This document shows, piece by piece, positions 18,878-27,011 of a DNA stretch of 64,000 bases. The DNA is from Rhodoferax mekongensis. Its GTDB lineage: Bacteria; Pseudomonadota; Gammaproteobacteria; Burkholderiales; Burkholderiaceae_C. Within the stretch, counting starts at the first letter, position 1, and each line of letters starts with the position of its first letter. The notes below the pieces were generated by a model, which worked only from the letters and a program-made list of their open reading frames with translations, made no database searches and had not been told where the DNA came from. The DNA lies in contig NZ_CP132507.1 of the NCBI RefSeq assembly GCF_032191775.1, positions 3,001,001 to 3,065,000 on the forward strand. Reading direction: 5' to 3'. A program made the position numbers and the translations under genes.

Positions 18878-19993
18878 ATGACCTCCCTCTCCCCCGTGCC
18901 CATTTCCCCCGTTGAAGACATCGTTGCCGACATGCGCGCCGGGCGCATGGTCATTCTGGTGGACGAGGAAGACCGTGAAAACGAGGGCGATCTGGTGTTG
19001 GCGGCAGACCATGTCACTCCAGAAGCCATCAACTTCATGGCCAAGTTCGGTCGTGGCCTGATTTGCCTGACTCTCACCCGTGAGCGCTGTGAACACTTGA
19101 AGCTGCCTCCCATGGCAGCACGCAATGGCACTGTGTACAGCACCGCCTTCACGGTATCGATTGAGGCCGCGGAAGGCGTGACCACCGGCATCTCGGCAGC
19201 CGACCGCGCCAAGACCGTGCAGGCAGCCGTAGCCAAAAACGCAGTAGCCACGGACCTGGTGCAACCCGGTCACATTTTCCCCCTGCAAGCGGTGGACGGC
19301 GGTGTACTCATGCGCGCCGGCCATACCGAAGCGGGCTGTGATCTGTCGGCCATGGCCGGCTGCAGCCCTGCAGCGGTGATCTGCGAGATCATGAAAGACG
19401 ATGGCACCATGGCCCGCCTGCCCGACTTGCAGCTGTTCGCTGCAGAGCACGGCCTGAAGATCGGCACGATTGCGGATCTGATTCAGCACCGCAGCCAAAT
19501 GGAGTCGCTGATCGAACAGGTGGGTACACGCCCCTTGAAAACCGCTTATGGCGAGTTCACTGCCCATGCGTTCAAAGACAGCACCGGCCAGGGCGTTCAT
19601 TTGGCCTTGGTCAAAGGCGAGTGGACCGCTGAGACCGTGGTGCCGGCCCGCGTACACGAGCCCCTCTCAGTCCTGGACGCTTTGGAAGTCAACCGCAGCA
19701 TGCACTCCTGGAGCCTGGATGCGGCATTGGCCCATATTGCCCGAGAAGGCAAGGGTGTCGTGGTCTTGCTCAACTGCGGCGAAAGCGGTGCTCAGCTTCT
19801 GGACCAGTTTGAGGGCACGGCCCGCGCATCCCAGGCACCCGAACGCGGTCGCATGGACCTGCGCACCTACGGTATCGGCGCGCAGATCCTGCTCAAGTGC
19901 GGTGTGCAAAAAATGCAATTGATGGGCAGCCCCCGTCGCATGCCCAGCATGACCGGCTACGGCCTGGAAATCACCGGCTACATCAGCAAATAA
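18878..19993 (+). CDS. ribB: 3,4-dihydroxy-2-butanone-4-phosphate synthase with degenerate GTP cyclohydrolase II domain (RibBX type)
   Basis: Makes 3,4-dihydroxy-2-butanone 4-phosphate from ribulose 5-phosphate for riboflavin synthesis. The RibB half (1-205) is intact: [11 protein letters not shown] at 29-39 and [11 protein letters not shown] at 146-156. The RibA-like half (219-371) is broken at its active site. Where GTP cyclohydrolase II has the zinc-binding ECLTGDVFGSLRCDC there is [17 protein letters not shown] (261-277), without any Cys, and the RQEGRGIGL region reads [13 protein letters not shown] cyclohydrolase activity is therefore unlikely; a RibBX-type protein is the better name. 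ribH and nusB follow. The 153-base leader shows no FMN riboswitch. Confidence 0.93.
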   Translation: MTSLSPVPISPVEDIVADMRAGRMVILVDEEDRENEGDLVLAADHVTPEAINFMAKFGRGLICLTLTRERCEHLKLPPMAARNGTVYSTAFTVSIEAAEGVTTGISAADRAKTVQAAVAKNAVATDLVQPGHIFPLQAVDGGVLMRAGHTEAGCDLSAMAGCSPAAVICEIMKDDGTMARLPDLQLFAAEHGLKIGTIADLIQHRSQMESLIEQVGTRPLKTAYGEFTAHAFKDSTGQGVHLALVKGEWTAETVVPARVHEPLSVLDALEVNRSMHSWSLDAALAHIAREGKGVVVLLNCGESGAQLLDQFEGTARASQAPERGRMDLRTYGIGAQILLKCGVQKMQLMGSPRRMPSMTGYGLEITGYISK

Positions 19994-20013
19994 TTCGAAT
20001 CAAGGAACCACCC

Positions 20014-20481
20014 ATGTTTGGCGCAGACAAAGGCACCGCAGCCTCCGACCGTTTGAACGGAAAAAAACTCAACATCGGCATCGTGCAGGCCCGCTTCAAT
20101 GCGGACATCACCGATGCGCTGGCCAAGGCCTGCAAGACCGAACTGCTGGCCTTGGGGGTGTCTGACAAAGACATCGACCACGTCACCGTACCCGGCGCGC
20201 TGGAAGTGCCTGTGGCTTTGCAAGCCATGGCGGAAAAAGGCAAGTACGACGCATTGATCGCACTGGGTTGCATCATCCGCGGCGAGACCTACCACTTCGA
20301 ACTGGTAGCCAATGAATCCGGCGCTGGTGTGACCCGCATTTCGCTGGACTACCAGTTACCCGTGGCCAACGCCATCCTGACCACCGAAAACATGGAACAG
20401 GCCATTGCCCGCCAGACCGAAAAAGGCCGCGATGCGGCACAAGTCGCTGTCGAAATGGCCAATCTGCTGGAGAGCATCTGA
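20014..20481 (+). CDS. ribH: 6,7-dimethyl-8-ribityllumazine synthase
   Basis: Condenses the RibB product with the ribitylamino-pyrimidine to form lumazine, the step before riboflavin synthase; icosahedral or decameric enzyme of the cytoplasm. The 155-residue protein has [12 protein letters not shown], the substrate loop [24 protein letters not shown] with its conserved His, and [12 protein letters not shown] 20014 has AAGGAA upstream. Its stop TGA overlaps the nusB ATG by one base, a common order in betaproteobacteria. Confidence 0.97.
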   Translation: MFGADKGTAASDRLNGKKLNIGIVQARFNADITDALAKACKTELLALGVSDKDIDHVTVPGALEVPVALQAMAEKGKYDALIALGCIIRGETYHFELVANESGAGVTRISLDYQLPVANAILTTENMEQAIARQTEKGRDAAQVAVEMANLLESI

Positions 20482-21014
20482 TGAGTGATACCCCTAGCAA
20501 CTCTGCGGCCAAGCGCCCTCCCCGTCAGAGCCGTACCGGCCTGACCTCCACCGGCGCACGCAAGGCCGCCAGCAAGTCCAATCGCACCCGTGCGCGCGAA
20601 TTTGCGTTGCAGGGTCTTTACCAGAGCCTGGTAGGTCGTAACGCGGTAGACGACATTGATCCCTTCACCCGAGATCTCGCCGGCTTCAGCAAGGCGGACG
20701 CCGTGCACTTTGACGCTCTGCTGCATGGCTGTGTAGCCGAAGCAGAAGCCCTGGATGCCCTCATCACCCCGGCGCTGGATCGCCCCATGAGCGAGATCTC
20801 GCCCATCGAGCACGCCGTCATGTGGATAGGCGCCTACGAGATGAAGCATTGCCTGGACGTGCCATGGCGCGTGGTACTGAACGAATGCATCGAACTAGCC
20901 AAAGAGTTCGGTGGCACAGACGGACACAAATACGTCAACGGCGTGCTCAACGGCATTGCACCGCAGCTGCGCGCTATCGAAATTGAAGCAGAACGTAACA
21001 AAAAACCCGCCTGA
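20481..21014 (+). CDS. nusB: Transcription antitermination factor NusB
   Basis: Binds boxA RNA with NusE to allow antitermination on rRNA operons. The 177-residue protein is longer than the E. coli form because of a basic, Ser/Thr-rich N-terminal tail of about 38 residues. The core contains [34 protein letters not shown] and the C-terminal [16 protein letters not shown], the strongest NusB signature. ATG at 20481 shares a base with the ribH stop, giving tight coupling. Confidence 0.97.
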   Translation: MSDTPSNSAAKRPPRQSRTGLTSTGARKAASKSNRTRAREFALQGLYQSLVGRNAVDDIDPFTRDLAGFSKADAVHFDALLHGCVAEAEALDALITPALDRPMSEISPIEHAVMWIGAYEMKHCLDVPWRVVLNECIELAKEFGGTDGHKYVNGVLNGIAPQLRAIEIEAERNKKPA

Positions 21015-21031
21015 TCCGCAGAACTGCCCGC

Positions 21032-22222
21032 ATGCACATTTCCTCACGCGCACAGAACATTGAGCCGTTTTATGTGATGGAGGTTGCCAAGGCAGCTTCT
21101 GCCCTGGCCGCACAAGTGGCGCACACCGATGCGCCCATGGTGTTTCTCAATATCGGTGAACCGGACTTCACTGCGCCGCCTCTGGTGCAGGCCGCTGCGG
21201 ACAAGGCCATACGGGATGGCGTCACCCAATACACCGCAGCCACCGGCCTGCCCGCATTGCGCGAGCGCATCAGCGCTTGGTACGGGAACCGCTTTGGGGT
21301 AGACATTGCGGCAGACCGCATTGTGGTGACCGCCGGAGCCTCAGCCGCCTTGCACCTCGCTTGCCTGGCGCTGATCGAGCCCGGCGATGAAGTGCTCATG
21401 CCCGACCCCAGCTACCCGTGCAACCGCCACTTTGTGAGCGCTGCCGAGGGCAAGGCCGTGTTGCTGGAAACCAGCGCACAAGAACGCTTTCAGCTCAGCG
21501 CCGCCAAAGTTGAGAGCGCATGGGGTCCGCGTACCCGTGGCGTGTTGCTGGCTTCCCCCTCCAACCCCACCGGCACGTCTATTCACCCGGACGAGCTGCG
21601 TCGCATTCATGCGGTGGTGCGGGCCAAAGGCGGCATGACGCTGATCGACGAGATTTACCTGGCCCTCAGCCACGACGACCAGTTCGGGCACACCGCGCTG
21701 GCGATTGATGACCAGATCATCAGCATCAACAGCTTCAGCAAATACTTCAACATGACCGGCTGGCGCCTGGGCTGGATGGTGGTGCCCCCCTCGCTGGTGC
21801 CCGTGATCGAACGCCTGGCCCAGAACCTCTTCATCTGCCCCAGCACGATTGCGCAGCATGCAGCACTCGCTTGTTTTGAGCCCGAAAGTATTGCGCTTTA
21901 CGAGGCCCGCCGCGCTGAATTCAAGGCCCGCCGCGATTACTTCATCCCTGCCCTGCGCGAGCTGGGTTTTGGCGTGCCGGTGGAGCCGGATGGCGCGTTT
22001 TACGTGTGGGCCGATTGTTCGGAACTTTGTGCCAAACTGGAGCTCAAGAGCAGCTGGGAGTTCGCGTTTGAAGTGATGAACCGCACCCATGTAGCGATGA
22101 CTCCCGGGCGCGATTTCGGCACAGCACAAACGGCACAGTTTGTGCGTTTTTCCACCGCAAGCTCCATGAAACAATTGGAAACAGCCGTGCAGCGTTTGCG
22201 TGCGATGCTGTCAACCGTTTAG
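21032..22222 (+). CDS. Class I/II PLP-dependent aminotransferase
   Basis: Aminotransferase of fold type I, 396 residues, likely acting on an amino acid and 2-oxo acid in the cytoplasm. Landmarks: LNIGEPDFTAPPLVQ near residue 40, the PLP-phosphate loop TAGASAALHLA, SPSNPTGT with the cofactor Asn, DEIYLALS and the Schiff-base lysine in SINSFSKYFNMTGWRLGW, and the substrate-carboxylate Arg in FVRFSTA. It starts 17 bases after nusB and precedes tolQ by 10 bases. Substrate specificity cannot be read from sequence; aspartate- or alanine-type are both possible. Confidence 0.9.
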   Translation: MHISSRAQNIEPFYVMEVAKAASALAAQVAHTDAPMVFLNIGEPDFTAPPLVQAAADKAIRDGVTQYTAATGLPALRERISAWYGNRFGVDIAADRIVVTAGASAALHLACLALIEPGDEVLMPDPSYPCNRHFVSAAEGKAVLLETSAQERFQLSAAKVESAWGPRTRGVLLASPSNPTGTSIHPDELRRIHAVVRAKGGMTLIDEIYLALSHDDQFGHTALAIDDQIISINSFSKYFNMTGWRLGWMVVPPSLVPVIERLAQNLFICPSTIAQHAALACFEPESIALYEARRAEFKARRDYFIPALRELGFGVPVEPDGAFYVWADCSELCAKLELKSSWEFAFEVMNRTHVAMTPGRDFGTAQTAQFVRFSTASSMKQLETAVQRLRAMLSTV

Positions 22223-22232
22223 CAAAAACACC

Positions 22233-22928
22233 ATGAATCAAGACCTTTCCATCCTGCACCTGGTTCTGAACGCAAGCATCGTGGTGCAAGCCGTGATGGC
22301 GCTACTGATGCTGGTCTCCATTGCCAGCTGGGCTGCCATCTTCCGCAAATTGTTTTCGCTCAAACGGGTCAAAACCCAGAACGAGGCCTTTGAGCGTGAG
22401 TTCTGGTCCGGCTCCAGCCTGAACGACCTGTTCAACGCCGCAAGCCGCAATGCCCAAACCTGTGGACCGATGGAACGCATTTTTGCCAGCGGCATGCGCG
22501 AATTCCAGAAGCTGCGTGAACGCCGTGTGAGTGATGTGGGCACCTTGATGGACGGCGCCCGCCGCGCCATGCGCGCCAGCTTCCAGCGCGAAATGGACGA
22601 GGTGGAGAGCAACCTGTCTTTCCTGGCATCGGTCGGCTCTGTGTCGCCCTATGTGGGCTTGTTCGGCACTGTGTGGGGCATCATGCACGCCTTCACCGGA
22701 TTGGCGTCTTTGCAGCAGGTGACTTTGTCTACCGTGGCCCCCGGCATCGCTGAGGCGCTGGTGGCTACGGCCATCGGCCTGTTTGCCGCCATTCCTGCAG
22801 TCGTTGCCTACAACCGGTTTGCGCGCGATCTGGACCGCATTGCCATCCAGCAGGAAACCTTCATCGAAGAGTTCTCCAACATCCTGCAGCGCAACGTCAG
22901 TGCCCAACCCGCACCCGCGGCCCGCTAA
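22233..22928 (+). CDS. tolQ: Tol-Pal system protein TolQ (ExbB/TolQ family)
   Basis: Proton-channel component of the inner-membrane Tol motor that energises TolA. The 231-residue protein has three membrane helices: one near residues 16-36 and two in the conserved C-terminal block ASVGSVSPYVGLFGTVWGIM and GIAEALVATAIGLFAAIPAV. ATG 22233 gives MNQDLSILHLVLNAS. tolR and tolA follow, which decides TolQ over ExbB. Confidence 0.93.
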   Translation: MNQDLSILHLVLNASIVVQAVMALLMLVSIASWAAIFRKLFSLKRVKTQNEAFEREFWSGSSLNDLFNAASRNAQTCGPMERIFASGMREFQKLRERRVSDVGTLMDGARRAMRASFQREMDEVESNLSFLASVGSVSPYVGLFGTVWGIMHAFTGLASLQQVTLSTVAPGIAEALVATAIGLFAAIPAVVAYNRFARDLDRIAIQQETFIEEFSNILQRNVSAQPAPAAR

Positions 22929-22946
22929 GCAGACCGAGGAAGCAAC

Positions 22947-23381
22947 ATGCCAGCAGTCGCAGGTCGTGGACGGGGTCGTCGCACCATCAATGAGATCAAC
23001 ATGGTGCCTTTCATCGATGTGATGTTGGTGCTGCTGATCATCTTCATGGTGACCGCCCCGCTGATCACTCCGAGCATGATCGACCTGCCCAGCGTAGGTA
23101 AAGCTGCACGCCAGCCCGATCAGATCATCCAGGTGGTGCTGACCAAGACCGAGGCACTCGAGGTCAAGGTCAAAGAGCAAACCTCTACGGTGCAACTCAA
23201 AGACTTGGCAGCGACCGTCAAACAAGCGCAAGGCGCCAAAGACAGTGTGGCGGCCGCCAACTCTGCCGTGGTCATCAGCGCAGACAAGAACGTGAAATAC
23301 GAGAGCGTGGTCAAGGTCATGGACACCTTGCAGCGCGCCGGTATCCAGCGTGTGGGCCTCTCGGTCCAGTTGGCGAACTGA
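22947..23381 (+). CDS. tolR: Tol-Pal system protein TolR (ExbD/TolR family)
   Basis: Partner of TolQ in the proton-driven motor, 144 residues. A single N-terminal membrane helix carries the essential Asp in INEINMVPFIDVMLVLLIIF, the family signature; the periplasmic domain follows (IDLPSVGKAARQPDQIIQ, VISADKNVKYESVVKVMD). It begins 18 bases after tolQ and ends 19 bases before tolA. Confidence 0.93.
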   Translation: MPAVAGRGRGRRTINEINMVPFIDVMLVLLIIFMVTAPLITPSMIDLPSVGKAARQPDQIIQVVLTKTEALEVKVKEQTSTVQLKDLAATVKQAQGAKDSVAAANSAVVISADKNVKYESVVKVMDTLQRAGIQRVGLSVQLAN

Positions 23382-23400
23382 CGCCATCACGCACACCGCC

Positions 23401-24441
23401 ATGCTGACCGCAGACACCCGACAGGAATTCGCTCCTCCCCATACACCGGGGATGTTGCGTGCGTTGGTGCTGGCATTGCTGGCCCATGCGGCCTTGGTAG
23501 GAGTACTGGCCATCGGCGTGGCTTGGAAGCGGGAGCTCCCCCCTGCCACTGTTGAAGCTGAATTGTGGTCCGCCATTCCCCAGGAGGCCGCGCCTCCGCC
23601 GTTGGAAGAAACACCACCCGAACCTGAAACTGCGCCTCAGCCCGAAGTCAAACCCTTGCCTGAGCCGCCCGCACCGCCACCACCCGTGGTCAAGCAAGCA
23701 GTGCCTGAGGCCCCGAGCAAAGCCGACATCGCTTTAGCCAAGGAAAAAGAGCGCCTGCTCGAAGAGCAAAAAGCCAAGGAGCTGCAGGCCAAGCAGGAAC
23801 TGGAGCGCAAGGCACTGGAAAAGCGCAAGCTGGAACAGGCCGCCAAAGACAAGCTCGACAAAGAGCGCGCCGCGCAGGCCAAGCTGAAGGAACAGCAGGA
23901 AAAAGACAAACTCGCCAAGGACAAAGCCGCGCGCGAAGCCAAAGAGAAGGCGGACAGGGCCGAGAAGGCCAGGAAGGCGGAAGCTGCGGACAAAGCCAAA
24001 GCGGCCGAAGCCGCCAAGCAAAAGGCGGAGAAGGCCGCCAAAGAAGAAGCCAAACGGGCAGAGCTGGAACGCCAGCAACAACTCAACCGCCTGGCCGGCT
24101 TGGCCGTCGCAGCAGGTAGCGGATCGGCCAGCTCAAGTGGCACCGCAGCCAAGAGCTCGGGGCCGGGTGCGAACTATAGTGGTCGGATTCAGGCGGCAGT
24201 GAAGCCCAACATCACCTTCACCGATACCATCGTCGGGAACCCCAAAACCGAAATAGAAGTTACGCTCGCCTCGAACGGCGAAATTTTGAGCAAGCGGATT
24301 ACCAAGCGCAGTGGCAACAAAGCATGGGATGACGCAGCTGAAAACGCCATCGACAAGACCCGCAAACTTCCCCTGGATGATGGCAAGGTCTGGTCGCCGA
24401 TGATCATCGTCATTTCGCCCCAGACCTTGGTCGGGCAATAA
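23401..24441 (+). CDS. tolA: Tol-Pal system protein TolA
   Basis: Periplasm-spanning linker between the TolQR motor and outer-membrane partners. ATG 23401 gives 346 residues: one N-terminal membrane helix (about 18-38), a Pro/Glu-rich segment, a long Ala/Lys/Glu-rich helical region (roughly 105-235) made of repeated AKEKADRAEKARKAE-like units, then a C-terminal TonB/TolA domain (SGRIQAAVKPNITFTDTIVG to VISPQTLVGQ). tolB and pal, often next in order, are absent here; iron-uptake genes follow on the opposite strand. Confidence 0.93.
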   Translation: MLTADTRQEFAPPHTPGMLRALVLALLAHAALVGVLAIGVAWKRELPPATVEAELWSAIPQEAAPPPLEETPPEPETAPQPEVKPLPEPPAPPPPVVKQAVPEAPSKADIALAKEKERLLEEQKAKELQAKQELERKALEKRKLEQAAKDKLDKERAAQAKLKEQQEKDKLAKDKAAREAKEKADRAEKARKAEAADKAKAAEAAKQKAEKAAKEEAKRAELERQQQLNRLAGLAVAAGSGSASSSGTAAKSSGPGANYSGRIQAAVKPNITFTDTIVGNPKTEIEVTLASNGEILSKRITKRSGNKAWDDAAENAIDKTRKLPLDDGKVWSPMIIVISPQTLVGQ

Positions 24442-24448
24442 GCTTCGA

Positions 24449-24500
24449 AATTGCTATAAATTTTATAGCTGCTCGCGCATATTGCACATGCGCCAGAGGC
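24449..24500 (+). repeat. Dispersed repeat, intergenic copy after tolA
   Basis: Forward copy: AATTGCTATAAATTTTATAG, then CTGCTCGCGCATATTGCACA, then TGCGCCAGAGGC. It lies between the converging tolA and the FeoB-associated gene, starting seven bases after the tolA stop. Confidence 0.85.
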
Positions 24501-24526
24501 ACTTTTCACACATACCCGAGAGTGGA

Positions 24527-24787
24527 TCAGCGCTTTGTCCGGCGATAGAAAGTAACTGGCCTCTCAGCCGGGGTGGCCGGCGTTGCGGGCCCGCATCCAC
24601 TGCAGCCGCCTCCGCACCCTGAGCTGGAAGCACTGGTCTGCAACCAACGACGTACGCCCGCCGGCAAGGGCAAACGCAGCATCAGTAAAGACCACCGGCT
24701 GCGCCATCCCGCAGGCAACAAGGTCCGCAGTGTGTGGACAAATGCCACGATCACCACCAACGCCACCACCAAGTTTTGCCACAGCAT
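24527..24787 (-). CDS. FeoB-associated Cys-rich small membrane protein
   Basis: An 86-residue protein with one N-terminal membrane helix (NLVVALVVIVAFVHTL, residues 4-19) and a Cys cluster SGCGGGCSGCG near residue 60, followed by a basic tail. Its start lies four bases after the feoB stop, so it should be translated with feoB. Short Cys-rich membrane proteins in this position are known from many feo operons, sometimes placed with FeoC-like or FeoB-associated families. A role in iron handling or in stabilising FeoB is inferred from context only. Confidence 0.7.
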   Translation of the reverse strand: MLWQNLVVALVVIVAFVHTLRTLLPAGWRSRWSLLMLRLPLPAGVRRWLQTSASSSGCGGGCSGCGPATPATPAERPVTFYRRTKR

Positions 24788-24791
24788 GCCC

Positions 24792-26666
24792 TCAGACTCC
24801 CAACCACAACGTGGTGCGGTAGGTCACAAAGGCTGCGGCATAAGCCAACGCAAACAGATACGCCGCCATCAGCAGCGGGTAGCGCCAGGAGTTGGTCTCA
24901 CGGCGCACCACAGCCAAAGTCGACAAACACTGAGGCGCGAACACAAACCAAGCCAGCAGCGAGTAGGCCGTAGCCAGTGACCACCCCTGCGCGATCACCG
25001 GCGAGAGCGCATCCGCCATCGCGTTGTCAGCGGCCGAGAGCGAATACACCGTACCCAATGCACCCACGGCCACTTCTCGCGCTGCCATGCCGGGTACCAG
25101 CGCAATGGAAATCTGCCAGTTGAAGCCTAAGGGGGAAAACACGTGCTGCAAGGCTTGGCCCATCATGCCGGCCGCGCTGTACAAAATGGCCGGTCCCTGT
25201 GCTTCGGTCCAGCCTGCAGGAGGAGCCGGATAGGTGGAGAGGAACCAGAGCAGGACCATCAGCGTGAAGATGATGCCGCCCACGCGGCGCATGAATATGC
25301 GTGCCCGCTCCCACAAGCCCAAGCCCAGGTTGCGCATGCTCGGCACGCGATAGGGTGGCAGTTCCAGCATCAAGGGTTGGTAGCTACTCTTCATCCACAC
25401 CCGCTTGAATACCCAGGCTACCGCCATGGCCGAGAGCACGCCGGCGACATACAAACCAAACAGGGTCAGGCCCCGCAGGTCAAACCAGCCCACCGTGCGC
25501 TCCGGCACAAAGGCGCCGATGAGCAGCGCGTACACAGGCAAACGTGCCGAGCATGTCATCAAGGGCGCCACCATGATGGTGGCCAGCCGGTCTTTCCAGT
25601 TGGCAATGGTGCGGGTCGCCATGATGCCGGGGATCGCACACGCGAAGCTGGAGAGCAAGGGAATAAAGGCGCGCCCGGAAAGGCCGACCTTGCCCATCAC
25701 GTTGTCCAACAAAAAGGCGGCCCGGGGCAAGTAGCCGGAGTCTTCCAGCAGAAGAATGAAGAAAAACAAAATCAGAATCTGCGGCAGGAACACCAGCACA
25801 CCGCCTACGCCGGCAATCACACCGTCCACCAGCAGGCTGCGCAAGGGCCCCTCCGGCATTTGGGTAAGGGTCCACTCGCCCGTGGCGGCCATCAGATCCT
25901 TGATCGCGTCCATGGGATAGGCGGCCCAGCTGAAGACGGCCTGGAAGATCAAAAACAACACCGTGGCGAGAACCAGCAGACCCCAGACCGGATGCATGAC
26001 CACCGCATCCAGTCGGTGCTGAAAGCGGCCACGATTTTCATTGCCACTGAGCACCGCTGCCAGGATGCGACGCACGTCCCGTTGCAAAGCTTCCGGCGAT
26101 GCGGGCGCAGGCATCCCCAAAGATGGCCGCTGGATGGACAGGTAGGCCTCAAAGCGGGCTTCGAGCAGCTCTACCAATTGCAAATGGCCTTTCTGCTGCA
26201 CCGCGATGGTTTCCACCACGGGGCAACCCAACTCCAGCTCCAGGCGTTGCAAGTCCAGCTTGAGTCCTTGGGCTCGGGCGACGTCTGCCATGTTGACGGC
26301 GACGACCACCGGACGGCCCATGCGCAATAGCTCCAATACCAGGCGCAGGTTCATGCGCAGGTTGGTCGCGTCGACTACCGCCACGATCACGTCGGGAGCC
26401 GCTTCGCCGGGGCGGCGGCCTTCAATCACCTGCAAGGTCACTTCTTCATCAGGCGTAGCGGGGCTCAGGCTGTAGGCACCCGGCAGGTCGACGACAGACA
26501 AGGTTTGGCCATTCTTCAGGCGCAGGCTGCCCACCTTGCGCTCCACCGTCACACCGGCGTAGTTGGCCACCTTCTGTCTGGCACCGGTCATCAGGTTGAA
26601 CAAGGCGGTTTTGCCGCAATTCGGGTTGCCGACCAAGGCAATGGTCTTGTAGGTGATAGCGCTCAT
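24792..26666 (-). CDS. feoB: Ferrous iron transporter FeoB
   Basis: Inner-membrane Fe(II) importer, 624 residues, shorter than the about 770 of E. coli FeoB. The N-terminal G domain has G1 GNPNCGKTALFN, an NYAGVTVE switch I, G3 VDLPGAYSLSP and G4 NMAD. A helical GDI-like region follows, then a C-terminal membrane domain with Gate motifs (LLEDSGYLPRAAFLLD, FACAIPGIMATRT, ALVPGMAAREVAVGALG). ATG 26666 is chosen; GTG 26681 in frame is less likely. It follows feoA by 15 bases. Confidence 0.96.
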   Translation of the reverse strand: MSAITYKTIALVGNPNCGKTALFNLMTGARQKVANYAGVTVERKVGSLRLKNGQTLSVVDLPGAYSLSPATPDEEVTLQVIEGRRPGEAAPDVIVAVVDATNLRMNLRLVLELLRMGRPVVVAVNMADVARAQGLKLDLQRLELELGCPVVETIAVQQKGHLQLVELLEARFEAYLSIQRPSLGMPAPASPEALQRDVRRILAAVLSGNENRGRFQHRLDAVVMHPVWGLLVLATVLFLIFQAVFSWAAYPMDAIKDLMAATGEWTLTQMPEGPLRSLLVDGVIAGVGGVLVFLPQILILFFFILLLEDSGYLPRAAFLLDNVMGKVGLSGRAFIPLLSSFACAIPGIMATRTIANWKDRLATIMVAPLMTCSARLPVYALLIGAFVPERTVGWFDLRGLTLFGLYVAGVLSAMAVAWVFKRVWMKSSYQPLMLELPPYRVPSMRNLGLGLWERARIFMRRVGGIIFTLMVLLWFLSTYPAPPAGWTEAQGPAILYSAAGMMGQALQHVFSPLGFNWQISIALVPGMAAREVAVGALGTVYSLSAADNAMADALSPVIAQGWSLATAYSLLAWFVFAPQCLSTLAVVRRETNSWRYPLLMAAYLFALAYAAAFVTYRTTLWLGV

Positions 26667-26681
26667 GGAGTCAGTTCGCAC

Positions 26682-26924
26682 TCATTGCAATTCAACCCGG
26701 ATGCAGCGAGCTTCAACCAGCCGCAACGCAAACATGGTTTCACCGATTTGCACAGCCAGGGGTTCTCGTCCGCCGGGGCCCCGACGCAGTAACTGCAGGG
26801 ACTCTCCGGCAATGAAACCGATATCGGCAAGTCGCCGCAATATCGACGCGTGGATATCCGGGCTGGCAGCCACTAGCCCCCGCACCACGGCGCGCTGGCC
26901 GTGAGTCAGTTCTGACAAAAACAT
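26682..26924 (-). CDS. feoA: Ferrous iron transport protein A (FeoA)
   Basis: Small SH3-like cytoplasmic protein needed for full FeoB activity. The 80-residue protein contains LADIGFIAGESLQLLRRGPGG, the typical FeoA core, and ends with ALRLVEARCIRVEL. First gene of the feoA-feoB-small Cys-rich operon; the Fur-like palindrome at 26971-27005 lies 47 bases upstream of its start. Confidence 0.94.
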   Translation of the reverse strand: MFLSELTHGQRAVVRGLVAASPDIHASILRRLADIGFIAGESLQLLRRGPGGREPLAVQIGETMFALRLVEARCIRVELQ

Positions 26925-26970
26925 GGAAGACCTTTGAAGTATCCGCCAACCCTGCAGGGTTGTACCGGGA

Positions 26971-27005
26971 CCAATCTAAATGAGATTGTATTTCATTTAG
27001 ATTGG
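26971..27005. promoter_or_regulatory. Fur-like operator upstream of feoA
   Basis: A perfect inverted repeat: CCAATCTAAATGA (26971-26983) and TCATTTAGATTGG (26993-27005) around nine bases. Its centre TGAGATTGTATTTCA (26981-26995) fits the 7-1-7 Fur consensus TGATAATNATTATCA at most positions. Its place before feoA supports iron repression by Fur. As RNA from dnaE it could also fold, but no T tract follows the stem on the minus strand, so a terminator is less likely. Confidence 0.75.
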
Positions 27006-27011
27006 CAAGCT

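Noticed and set aside
27006..27011. The palindrome at 26971-27005 as dnaE terminator
   Set aside because: No T tract follows on the minus strand, while the Fur consensus and feoA position fit better.
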